Source: Formicarius rufipectus
Taxonomy: Eukaryota; Chordata; Aves; Passeriformes; Formicariidae
Length of the DNA: 64,000 nt
Assembly (NCBI GenBank): GCA_013399695.1
Contig: VXAU01000944.1
Span: 204,151-268,150, forward strand
Direction of reading: 5' to 3'
The first letter of the stretch is position 1. Each line of letters opens with the position of its first letter. The notes under the pieces are model-generated. The model ran no database searches. It saw only the letters and a list, made by a program, of their open reading frames with translations, and was not told the origin of the DNA. Position numbers and translations under genes: made by a program. This document shows, piece by piece, positions 1-9,200 of this stretch.

Positions 1-235
1 AGCCTAAAATGAAAAGTTACTTTCATTCCACAATTTATACAGTTATTTCCAGTCTGGTTTTTAGGTGCAATACCCAGGACCAGAAACACTTAAAAACATT
101 CCTACACTGATGCTGGTATAGACTATTAATGATATTGCTTAAGTAGACACACACATTCTCTCTGTATATGTGCATACACACCATCTCTACCACTTAAGAC
201 TTTTAGTTTCTGCTAATTTAAATTTGATTACTTAC
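1..235 (-). other. DDX1: DDX1 intron 4 (partial)
   Basis: AT-rich intron sequence running off the left edge. The next expected exon (starting AFSIPV in human) is not present here. Confidence 0.8.
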
Positions 236-265
236 ACCAGTTTTTCCACTCCCGGTTTCAGCAGC
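236..265 (-). CDS. DDX1: DDX1 coding exon 4 (Walker A)
   Basis: A 30-base exon encoding AAETGSGKTG, residues 45-54, the ATP-binding Walker A loop (AxxGxGKT) with catalytic K52. Acceptor CTATAG, donor GTAAGT. It is in phase 0 at both ends, so skipping would keep frame but remove motif I. Confidence 0.95.
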
Positions 266-3200
266 CTATAGGGAGAAAAATTGAAGAGTTTAACCAGGAC
301 TGTAAGGAGTGTTCTGGAATTCTACTTTAATAAAGTAAGTTTACTTTTTAGAAAGTGTTACTTTGGTTACAGAATCAAGAACAAAGAGATCTGAAACAGA
401 CATGATCAACAAGGCACACTAATCTGGTGCCTTCACAGTTATTGACACTGCAGCATTGGCTTAGGTTGGTGAGTCAGGTTCCATAAAGATCTATGTCAGG
501 TATTTACAGCCAAAAGGAAAGTAGATGAAATCCGACAGCTCTCATTCACATGGCAGTGTTTGTCAAGTAGTAAAAAAAATAAAGCCTAAAAAGAATGAAT
601 TCCATCTGCAACAACAGCTGGAAACACACCAGGAACTCAAAGAATTTTTGCTGAAGAATGTACCTTTTGCTGAAGGAGGACAGGAGAGCGGGTCTAACTA
701 CAGAACCTTCTGGAAAGAATTAAATTGATCATACAAAAAACAATTAAAAGACAGGATTTCTATGAAAAGGGCTAGCTTGAATACATACCATAAGTACATC
801 ACCACCTCCCAGGATCAGTGGGATGGATTCGGCTTGGATATCCGTAGGAAGACTAGAGGAAAGAACACATTGACACAAGTCAATGTTATCAGTAGAAAAG
901 GAGATTTTTGCTTTATATGAGTTCACAGAAACCATGGTCCTCTGCAAGATATAGCAGGCAAATGTCACTCCTCCTGGCTGGCAGCTAAGGAACTGAAGAG
1001 GATTCCATTTACAAGGAGAGAAAAGGAAGAGATGTACCTTGACAGAAGCGACTAGTGGATGCAATGGATTCAGCTGCACCCTGACGAGACTGCCACATCT
1101 CACATCACTATGCTAAGCTATAAAAGAAACAGTAACTATATAGTCCTTAACTTGCTTTCTTCAAAACATTTTCCCTTTAAAGCCACTTACACAGCCCTCA
1201 TTTACAAGACTCCTGCTCAAAACTGGAAAAAAAAGGTAAAGATAACTAAATGCAACCAGCATTATTAGACAATCACAGCTGATCAATATTATTCATAGGA
1301 AAAAAAACACCTCCTACATACACTAAGTTGACTCATACCAGTAACATTCTGAATGACAACTCAAAATCTGAAGTGAAGTAACTTGGCCAAACATGTAACC
1401 AAAACCAAGAGTAACGACTTTTTTCAGAAGACTGACACATGAGCATTAAGTCTGAAGAACACAAACTTAGACCACAGTCTGGAAAAACACCTACTAAACT
1501 GACATCAGTTATGTGACAGTTTCAGCCAATAATCCAATACATAAGTAAACCAGCGGCACGAAGGTTTTTATCAAACAAAAGAACTGAAACATAAGCAGTC
1601 ATGCTCTGCTTGTTCAAATTTACTTGTCACCACTGCAGTCACAATTTATGATCTTCCGTCTTTTACACTGAAGTGCATGAGATGCAACGACAGTTAAAGG
1701 AAAACACGTATCCACTTTAATGCAACAGCAGAGGTATTTTAAGAAGCATCTCATACATTGCTGAAAGGCAAATTAGAGCATGCCAGGCCCAAAGGCACTC
1801 CTACTTACAGCCAGTCCATTTCCTCCACTGCTTGAGCTATCTCAGGCATAACACCCATTTCTGTAAGACAAGAAGAAAAAGAACAAGCAGTGTTATTTAC
1901 CTCAACATGGCCCTGAAGATAGCAAAATGTCAACACTGCCAGCTACAGACAAAAGAAATGGAAAAAAAAAAATCACTCTTTTTGCCAACAGCACATGCAA
2001 CATTCACTATAGAACCCAGAGACTGATAAAAAACAGTCTCCATTCCCCAGATGCAGTTTTGAGAGTTGCCCCCATTTACAGCAGAGTGATTCAGGCACAC
2101 ACTGAGCAGAGGGGCAGGTGCTGACCCAGCAGCAAAGGAAACACCATGGGAACCAAGAACCATTTCAAGGGCAATGTAATTATCTTGGCACATTTAAGGA
2201 AATTCCCTATACAGACAACAGGGAAGCCTGATTATCACAAAAATCCCCACTCCCTGTAAAGGTGAGGTGCAGTTTGCAAAAAACAAAGAAAAAAAAATAA
2301 GGAAAACCCCATATCCAATAAGGACTGTAATTCACCAAATCTTGCCTTACACACAGCACATACAATAACTAGACAATGCTTTAATTCTGATACAGTTGTT
2401 AATCACGTCCACCTCTGAAAGATTTTTTCCCTTCTGGCAAACTCATATCAAGGTCTGATGGCAATACCTCAGACACAAGTTAAATATGAAGCAACATAAT
2501 GTTTGTATGTAGTTAAAAAAACCCCTCTGTATATAAAAACAAAACCAAAGAAACTTCTGCAGCTACTCAGTGAGAACAAGAGGAAAGCACATCTTAACCA
2601 ACCCAAAGGTACTATACCATCAAAATAACAACAGATCTCTTGGTTACCTTCTCAGGTTCATGGGATTACTCTGAATCAACACCTTTAACTACAAATACGC
2701 AACTTTCTAAATGGAGCTTTTACACGCTGGTTTCAGACATACCACATACATGTGTACACACTGAGAGTTGGGCTGGCATGTACGGATGTGCAGAGCCAAA
2801 ATTTATTCCACCATCTGCTCTAACAAATGCTACAAAAAACGTTTTATTTGCAACTTGATTTCAGAAAGCTTTAATACTTGAAAGTTGGCCTGTACTCCTA
2901 CAAAATTAGGCAATCCATACTGCCAGAAAGTCTTTTCCATAGCAATAAAATTGGCTATTGATTGCAAACTATAAATAAATCCATACTTTTTTTCCATTTC
3001 TAATACACTTCCAGTTCACATAGTTTAACTCAATATACAGGCTTAATCAAACAACAATTCCACGATGTTTTCCTCAGCTACATCCAAATTAATTCTACTG
3101 CATAGCACCCAAAGGAATCACCAGATCTAGGGAAGAAGCTTCAGCATTTCCATTAGGCAGAAGAAGTTCAGTAAAAACAAACAAAACCCATCAAACTTCA

Positions 3201-3888
3201 GAGATACTAGAACTTGACAGAACCCTGATCTTGATGGGTTGCATATCAGTGCACAACTGGGGCTGGATGGGACACAGTGACGCCTCCTCCTTCAACAGTA
3301 AGCTTCTGGATTACAGTTCACGATCATATACATACACATAGTTTGCAATTTGCTGAACTATATCACCAAGTAGAAAAATATGCTATGATAATAAATATAT
3401 GCATATTGCATTGTTAAAATACACATTCTATATACATAATTTACTAAACTCTACCATCGAGCAGAAATTCTCCTATAAAACCCAATTATTATCCACTGCA
3501 ATACACAGAACTACTATGAGAAACCTCCTGTTCCTGCAACCAATCAGCCCGAGGAGCGAGCATGACAACAGGAGCGCCTGTGCCGGACCCCAATACGCAG
3601 TAAAATCTGCAGGCCATTTCGATAACCACTCCTGACAAGCCTGCAGAAGCCCAAGCAGCCGGGGAGCGGCACCCGCATCCCCGCAGGCCTCTCGGCCTCC
3701 GGCCTGATACGTGGTTAGCCACGCAGTAGCGCAGGCCAGCAGGGAGGGCGGCCCTGGGACAGGGAGGCCGGGAGGGAGTGGGCAGAGCAGGGTTAGGGCA
3801 GGGTTAGGACAGGGCCGAGCGGCTCCCGCAGCACGAACAGCGCGGACAGCAGGCCCGGGCCGCGCCACGTACCCGAGAACGCCGCCAT
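236..3888 (-). CDS. DDX1: DDX1, ATP-dependent RNA helicase, 5' part (exons 1-4)
   Basis: DDX1 is a DEAD-box RNA helicase that unwinds RNA-RNA and RNA-DNA duplexes; it belongs to the tRNA-ligase (RTCB) complex and acts in 3' end processing and double-strand-break repair, mainly in the nucleus. Four coding exons on the minus strand (3888-3873, 1860-1809, 852-789, 265-236) join in frame to residues 1-54. Visible are the N-terminus [20 protein letters not shown], the Q motif (P25-T-D-I-Q29) and Walker A/motif I (AETGSGKTG, K52). These match human DDX1 nearly residue for residue. The SPRY insertion, the DEAD box and the rest lie beyond the left edge. All introns are GT-AG. The start has a good context (purine at -3) and sits on a YY1-type motif. 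The gene is divergent from NBAS. Identity is very secure; the gene is partial only because the window ends. Confidence 0.97.
266..788 (-). other. DDX1: DDX1 intron 3
   Basis: A 523-base GT-AG intron. A 67-codon open frame runs on the plus strand inside it (525-728), but it resembles no protein I know and is probably chance. Confidence 0.8.
789..852 (-). CDS. DDX1: DDX1 coding exon 3 (Q motif)
   Basis: 64 bases encoding LLPTDIQAESIPLILGGGDVLM, residues 23-44. It carries the Q motif (P25-T26-D27-I28-Q29), which in DEAD-box helicases recognises adenine. Acceptor CTCTAG, donor GTATGT, ending in phase 0. Confidence 0.97.
853..1808 (-). other. DDX1: DDX1 intron 2
   Basis: A 956-base intron bounded by GTAAGT and CTCTAG, rather AT-rich. 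No repeat family or second gene is recognisable in it. Confidence 0.85.
1809..1860 (-). CDS. DDX1: DDX1 coding exon 2
   Basis: 52 bases encoding E6 to the split L23 ([17 protein letters not shown]). The acceptor is ...TTACAG and the donor GTAAGT. The frame joins exon 1 (TCG G + AA) and exon 3 (CT + T) without a break. Confidence 0.96.
1861..3872 (-). other. DDX1: DDX1 intron 1
   Basis: A 2.0 kb GT-AG intron. The part nearest exon 1 (about 3640-3872) is GC- and CpG-rich and contains two GGGTTAGG motifs. The remainder is AT-rich and I see no gene or clear repeat in it. Short open frames on both strands have no recognisable protein. Confidence 0.85.
3873..3888 (-). CDS. DDX1: DDX1 coding exon 1 (start codon)
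   Basis: Encodes MAAFS plus one base. The ATG is the reverse complement of 3886-3888 and the donor GTACGT follows at 3872-3867. The exon lies in a CpG-rich island, and the 5' UTR must extend upward from 3889. This small exon supplies only 16 coding bases, as expected because the human protein begins with the same five residues. Confidence 0.95.
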
Positions 3889-3891
3889 CTT
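3881..3891 (-). promoter_or_regulatory. DDX1: YY1-type motif over the DDX1 start codon
   Basis: The minus strand reads AAGATGGCGGC, the full YY1 consensus, and the ATG inside it is the DDX1 initiation codon. YY1 sites overlapping the start codon near the TSS are a known arrangement in housekeeping genes. Confidence 0.7.
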
Positions 3892-3913
3892 CGCGCCGAG
3901 GACACGCCAGAGC

Positions 3914-3924
3914 GCGCAGGCGCA
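3914..3924. promoter_or_regulatory. NRF1-like site in DDX1 promoter
   Basis: GCGCAGGCGCA is one base from the NRF1 palindrome GCGCATGCGC and lies 26 bases upstream of the DDX1 ATG. Motif match only. Confidence 0.5.
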
Positions 3925-3928
3925 CAGT

Positions 3929-3937
3929 CCCCGCCTC
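3929..3937 (-). promoter_or_regulatory. GC box (Sp1/KLF-like) in DDX1 promoter
   Basis: CCCCGCCTC on the plus strand reads GAGGCGGGG toward DDX1, about 41 bases before the ATG. Motif match only. Confidence 0.45.
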
Positions 3938-4282
3938 GCTTTATGGGTCCGGGTGGGCGCAGGAGGCACCGCTCGGCGCGTTCCGGCCCCGGCACACCCC
4001 TTGCGTGATTCACGGACAGAAGTACAAGGTGGGCTTTTAGGCATACGCTAACGGGGATACGATGTTCTCCAGGTTTTTTTTTTTTTTTACTTAAGTTTGC
4101 CCAAATTCTGCACACCCTTGTTCTAGGATAATCCCTAGGGACATTAAATACACGAATTTTGGAGGTGCTACTATAAAAACTTGGGATGGCAGTTGAAAAA
4201 AAAATTGAGTTTCTGCAGTTACACCACGAATCAATGGTGCATTTGCCTGTGAAGTGGAAGGGAGAGGATAAGCATTACAAAA

Positions 4283-4453
4283 AAGTTCTTTACTGAATGA
4301 CTGGGCACTGGAAGGGGCTGTCCAGGTGGAGTCACCATCCCTGGAGGTGATAAGGACTTGGTGCCATCGTCTAGTACACAAGGTGCTGTTGTACACAAGG
4401 TTGGACTCGTTGATCTCAGAGGCCTTTTCCAACCTCCTTGAGTCTGTGATTCT
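4283..4453 (+). mobile_element. CR1 LINE 3' fragment
   Basis: A degenerate CR1 3' end in plus orientation: a region like 'tggagtcaccatccctggagg', then 'ggttggactcgttgatctc', 'cttttccaacct' and a terminal GATTCT-type repeat. About 170 bases, old and 5'-truncated. It lies upstream of DDX1, between the two genes. Confidence 0.8.
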
Positions 4454-5396
4454 GCAAACTACTGTCCACTGTTTTCCATTGTGAAATACAACTCCAAGCT
4501 TCTTAAGGCAGCACTGAGATACACATCTGGCTCAAAGGACAAATAAACACCAAGTGTCTCTGACAATGCAGTCAGAGTAGTCTCTTGACTACTGTGCTGC
4601 AATTTGAATAATGGTTTTGTCCTGGAGGTTTGTTTCAAGACCTTTTAAAAAACTTAATGTGCCCTACTGACTGTTAACTTATGCTGTAGAAACACGTGTA
4701 GTGGAGAGAAAAATACAGAAGATATTTTATACCTTTAGTGCCAGTCTGTTTGCATCTCAATGGTTTCTCATATATTAATAATGCCTTTGGCAGTAACTTT
4801 CTTTGATGTGCTTCGTTTCTTTCACTGTTATTCGCTGTATCTGCCAATCACTATTTTGCATGCTTTGAGATAAATGACAAAACTAATAATTTTTTAAAGA
4901 CACATATATGAGTAATGTATAGATTCAACCATGATTCTGAGATGTGTTTGTAGGCACATCTCAATATCAAAACATAGTGCTGCTTGTTGGTGTGGAATGT
5001 GGAGTGTAATTTACTATAAATCTCCCACACTTCTTTGAAACTGATGAAAATGATGTTATACTATTTATCATTGTTTTATAAACTACACCGTCAAGTACAG
5101 CTAAAGAAATGCTAAGAAACAAAGACTTTTTTTTTCAGTAGTTGCTTCTTCTTGAAGTATTTCCCAGGTATCCAACAGAGCTTTCATAGTGCCCTGAATC
5201 CCTAGTTTCAGAATTTAAATTTAACCTAATTCTAAGCTGCACAGCTGTCTGCAAGAACACAGTATACTGACACAAGTGCAAATTAGAGTACAGGAGCGGA
5301 GGTGGCAGGGTGTGAGATAATTTCATTTCCATTTTACAAACACTTTATGAAGTCGCAAGAAAGAGGCTGAAACTGTTCTTTAATGATTTTTTTTCC

Positions 5397-5890
5397 ACAG
5401 AATCACAGAATCAGTTAGGTTGGAAAAGGCCTCTGAGATCATCAAGTCCAACCTATGGCCGATCACCACCGTGTCAACCAGACCACGGCACTGCGATACA
5501 CGGCCAGTCTGTCCTTGAACACCTCCAGGGACGGTGACTCCACCACCTCCCTGGGCCGTACCAATTTCCAATACGCCTTTCTGTGAAGGCGTATTGTCCA
5601 ACCTGGCCCTGCCCTGGCGCAGCCGGAGACACGAGAGCCGTGTCCTCTCGTGGTGTTACCAATGGCTTTGGAGGCCGCCCCTGACCCGGCCACGACCTCC
5701 CGTCAGAGCCAAGAGGTGCCCCCTGAGCCTCCCCCTCTCCAGCTGAGCACCTGCAGCTCCCCCAGCCGCTCCTCCCGGGATTTCTTCTCCAGAGCCTTCC
5801 CTGCCCTTCTCTGGACTCGCTCCATCCCCTTGATGTCCTTCTTGTAGCGAGGGGCCCACAGCTGGTAATACAAGCTCACCTCATCTGCCT
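5397..5890 (-). mobile_element. CR1 LINE 3' fragment next to NBAS promoter
   Basis: Starts with the reverse complement of a CR1 3' terminus (AGAATCACAGAATCA), followed by the CR1 tail (gttggaaaaggcctctgag..., cctccagggacggtgactcc) and about 490 bases of the 3' end of the LINE. It is less diverged and much more CpG-rich than the copy at 4.3 kb, so probably younger. It contains a perfect 11-bp hairpin at 5569-5596. Its inner end is about 250 bases upstream of the NBAS ATG. Confidence 0.88.
5569..5596. repeat. Perfect inverted repeat (11-bp arms) within CR1
   Basis: CAATACGCCTT and AAGGCGTATTG are exact reverse complements separated by six bases. It lies inside the CR1 copy upstream of NBAS. 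Confidence 0.85.
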
Positions 5891-5975
5891 CAGAGGGCTG
5901 AATTCTGCGAGTGCAGGACTGAAATAGTCACAAATTCTCCACAGCCCCACTGGAAGAACAATTTGCGACAAACAC

Positions 5976-5983
5976 ACCTTCCG
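5976..5983. promoter_or_regulatory. ETS-like motif in NBAS promoter
   Basis: ACCTTCCG reads CGGAAGGT on the minus strand, an ETS/GABPA-like core, about 160 bases before the NBAS ATG and outside the CR1. Motif match only. Confidence 0.35.
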
Positions 5984-6045
5984 CCCCGCACCCCCCCAAT
6001 TCTCTTTCCCTGTTCAGCGAGGGTTTAGTTCATCCCCTCAGGCCT

Positions 6046-6054
6046 CGCCCCGCC
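6046..6054. promoter_or_regulatory. GC box in NBAS promoter
   Basis: CGCCCCGCC, an Sp1/KLF-type site about 90 bases upstream of the NBAS ATG. Motif match only. Confidence 0.45.
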
Positions 6055-6139
6055 GGGCGCTGTCCCCTCTGCAGGACGCGATCGCGGCACGGTTTGGCCC
6101 CCGCCGGGCGCCGTCGCGGGGGGGGCGGTGCGGGCCGGC

Positions 6140-6238
6140 ATGGCCGCGGCCGGCGGCGACAGCGGCGGGGACGGCGAGGAGAATATCCTGTACGACCTGC
6201 TCGTCAACACCGAGTGGCCTCCGGAGACCGAGGTGCAG
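6140..6238 (+). CDS. NBAS: NBAS exon 1 (start codon, residues 1-33)
   Basis: Encodes a Gly/Ala-rich start followed by EENILYDLLVNTEWPPETEVQ, almost identical to human after the variable first residues. Start context is GGCATGG; donor GTGCGT; ends in phase 0. The CG-rich leader around it has no other in-frame upstream candidate that resembles NBAS. Confidence 0.95.
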
Positions 6239-9200
6239 GTGCGTGTGGCCTGATCGCGGCCGTGGCCGTGGCCGTGGCCGTGGGAGGGGAGCGGAGCGGC
6301 CACGTCGGCACGGGAGGGGACGCGCCTCGTGGGCTGCGCTGCCCCGGGGGCTGGCGCGGAGCTCTGGGATCGTCCCTGGGTGGCACCAAAGGTGTCCCCG
6401 CAGCAGCCGGCCCTCGGGCTTTCCTGTCAGTTAATCCCCACCCTAGTTTGTGCCGCCGGGGGTGCACTGGAGTGTCTTTCGCTCGCTAAATGTGTGGGTC
6501 TGGTTTCGCTGCTCAGCTGGTGCGAGGGAAACTGCGGTCAGTGAAGGCCGAGTCTCCAGAAACCGCTGTTCCAGAGAGCCGTGGAAGCTGTCCTGGTGGA
6601 AACAGGATCTTCACTGAACTTAGCTTGCATGAGGAAAACCAGATCCCTCTCTGGACTCTGTATCAGGGTGGTTGCATCAGCATTTGCGGGAGTGAGCTAG
6701 AAAGGAAGAGTCCATAATTTTGTGTCTGTAAGGCACTCAAATGGATGCTAAAGCTTAAGAAATCAGAAAACGTTGTTCTTAAACTACAAGGTTTTGCTTG
6801 TTTCTAGCTATTCGTTTTCATGGGTTAGTGGGAAACGCTGAGAAGCACTTTCATGTCTTTTTCACCTTTTGACTTGCAATGTACTGCACTAGGTGCCTCT
6901 GTCTTTGCTATTTTCTGGTTTGGGCATAGAGGATGCAAAAATTATGGGTTTATCTATTTTCTGCAGTGGCTTTCAAGTCCACTGAAACAACCAAAGTCGT
7001 TAATGCATTTTGCACCAGAAGTCGTCTATGGAAGTATTGTAAAAAAGTTTTATGCTTAATGAGAACATCTGAGTAGAAAAGATGCAAAAACATCGCAGGT
7101 GGAAGAATGTACCTGCTAATAATTACTAGAGCAATGCTCTTAAGAATAGGTTTTGGTTATCAGAAAGATTTTTTTTTTAAATTTTGTTTCCCTTTATCTG
7201 TGTGTATTCAATTGCAGCAACAGATATGGATATTTGGAAAACATGTAGTGTGGCAGTGTTACTGATTACTAAGTGGATTGTTCATAGAGGTGAATAGACA
7301 GTTGCATCTGTCTTTATGTAACTGTGTTTTGAGAAATGGTGAACTATCTTTGTTTCTTGTAATATATGAAAGCAATTAGCCTGTCTGCAAACCATGAGGA
7401 GGACTTAGGTGTGATGACACCACGCTGTGGTTCTACAACTGCATTAAGGGGGCACATTTCTGACAAATACCCTTTCTCTTCTGCTTCCATTAGCATTCTT
7501 GAAGTTGATTAAAGAACTGATTCATCTGAGTAATAATCATGCTGTTTCATCTTCTTTTGTTGAGTGGTCCCTCTACTACTGATGTGGATACCAAGGGGCA
7601 TGTGAATAATGTCAGTTAAAGCTGAATCAAGTTTAGTGGCAGCCTGTGGGGATGCAGTTTAAAGGGATTGTTTAACCACAGTCTGAGAGTCCTCATATGC
7701 CCTCATAGTCAGAATTTTTAAGCATCTTAGAATTCTGCTTGTCAGCTTCAGCAAATGGTACTGGCTATTTTAAACCTGTGTTTCTTGACTATTAGAGGTA
7801 ATAGTGGTAATACCTCTTTTGAATGGCAGAAATAGGAAGGCTTGAAATATGCTGTGATGAAGATGTAAAGTCATGTTAAATTCAAGACATTGATAAAACT
7901 CACATAGATTTTGTAGGTTGAACCCCCAAATTAGCTTTAATCTTAGTTCTTGTTAGTATTGTCATTCACCTGTATTGAATTTTTCAATAAGAATTTTTTT
8001 GCAGGGTAGGGAAGGGACAGGGGTATAACAGTTATTTGTGAAGGAAACACGCAAGGAACTGACTATGTCAGAGAAGAGGGTGGTGTAGAAGTCAAGCAAC
8101 CTGTATTCCATATGGTGAGATGATCATTCTCACTGTTTGAGAACCTTGAAATATATAATGAGAATAAAGGCTGTTACTGAAGAGTTGATCAGAGAAAATA
8201 GTGAATGAGGCAGTGGTGGTGGACAAGGTGGCAAGGGAAGACTCCTGAAGTTGTTTGTGGAAATACAAGCTGATTCAACTTTCTCTTTTCTACAGTCTGT
8301 ATTCAGAAATGTATCGCTTGGCTCTGGGGTTTTTTCATTGTAGTTTGATATTTTGAGACTTCCCCAATACCCTCCACCTCCTGTTCCCCACTGGTAGGCT
8401 TGGAGGGTGTGTGACAAAATCCAAAACTAAGTGAGTTTCTTGTCAGCAGGAAAGTAGATTTTATTTCTGGAATGCTGTGGGGAAGGAGAAGTTGAAGATA
8501 TTTTTCCAAACAGGAACAACTTAAAAAAGAAATACAGCAGATCTGGTAGACATTGCTGTTGCTGAGGTGATAAGGACATGTTATAAGAAGTAAAATTCAG
8601 ATCTTCCTAGTGTAGTAGTAAATCAGTTTTGAAGAATGTAAGATGTGTGGAATTGTTGTTAGGTTCAGGAGTGGATACCTAGAATATTCAAAAAAATGCT
8701 AAACATATAAAAGCAATTTTGGGAAATGTTTTTGCTGGCAACTTTTCTTAAACCAAAAATTTTAACAAACTCTGCTTTTAAGGTCCCTAGGAAATTACAG
8801 TTCTCCCTGAGGTACTAGGAGAGCAGTAACAAACGATTTATGCTCTCATTTATTTTACTGTAATGCCTTTATTTCTTGGCTGATCGACCTGAATGTGGAA
8901 CATGATCTATTAGTACAGCTGTGTTTACTTCTTACATGCTGTGAGTTGACAGCCTGGTTATTTGAAAGACTATTTATGGATTGCAAACTTTGCTGAGAAA
9001 ACTAATCTTTACTTCAGTAACTTAAACTTGGGAAGCTAGATTTTATTTATTTTTTTACATACTCCAAAGTGTTGATAAATTTGTATGTCTTTCAGTGTTT
9101 GCTGCTCTATAACTTGGTGAGGCCTGAATATTTCAGTTATCAAGTGAAATCTTCTTTACATATTCTGTGCTGAAGGGAAGAGGAAATTCATTCATTACCT

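Larger units (their letters stand above)
3640..4010. promoter_or_regulatory. DDX1: DDX1 CpG-rich promoter island
   Basis: A block dense in CG dinucleotides surrounds the DDX1 start codon and contrasts sharply with AT-rich flanks. It holds an NRF1-like palindrome, a GC box and a YY1 motif, the usual set of a TATA-less housekeeping promoter. The boundaries are by eye. Confidence 0.75.
4010..6010. other. DDX1-NBAS intergenic spacer
   Basis: Two kilobases between the two promoter islands. It is mostly AT-rich and carries two CR1 fragments (about 4283-4453 plus strand, 5397-5890 minus strand). No exon, RNA gene or other feature is recognisable between 4460 and 5390. Confidence 0.75.
6010..6420. 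promoter_or_regulatory. NBAS: NBAS CpG-rich promoter island
   Basis: A second CG-dense block covers the 5' flank, exon 1 and the start of intron 1 of NBAS. It has GC boxes at 6046-6054 (CGCCCCGCC) and a G-run with GGCGG at 6118-6128, and no TATA box. The boundaries are by eye. Confidence 0.75.

Noticed and set aside
525..728. Lys/Gln-rich 67-codon frame inside DDX1 intron 3
   Set aside because: No promoter context or known relative; lies opposite to DDX1 within an intron.
3473..3925. 150-codon minus-strand open frame over the DDX1 promoter
   Set aside because: Explained by CpG-rich composition; it overlaps the real DDX1 exon 1 in another frame and has no recognisable protein.
6094..6489. 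131-codon open frame over NBAS exon 1 and intron 1
   Set aside because: A different frame from the NBAS start, low-complexity Arg/Gly repeats, typical of a GC-rich island.
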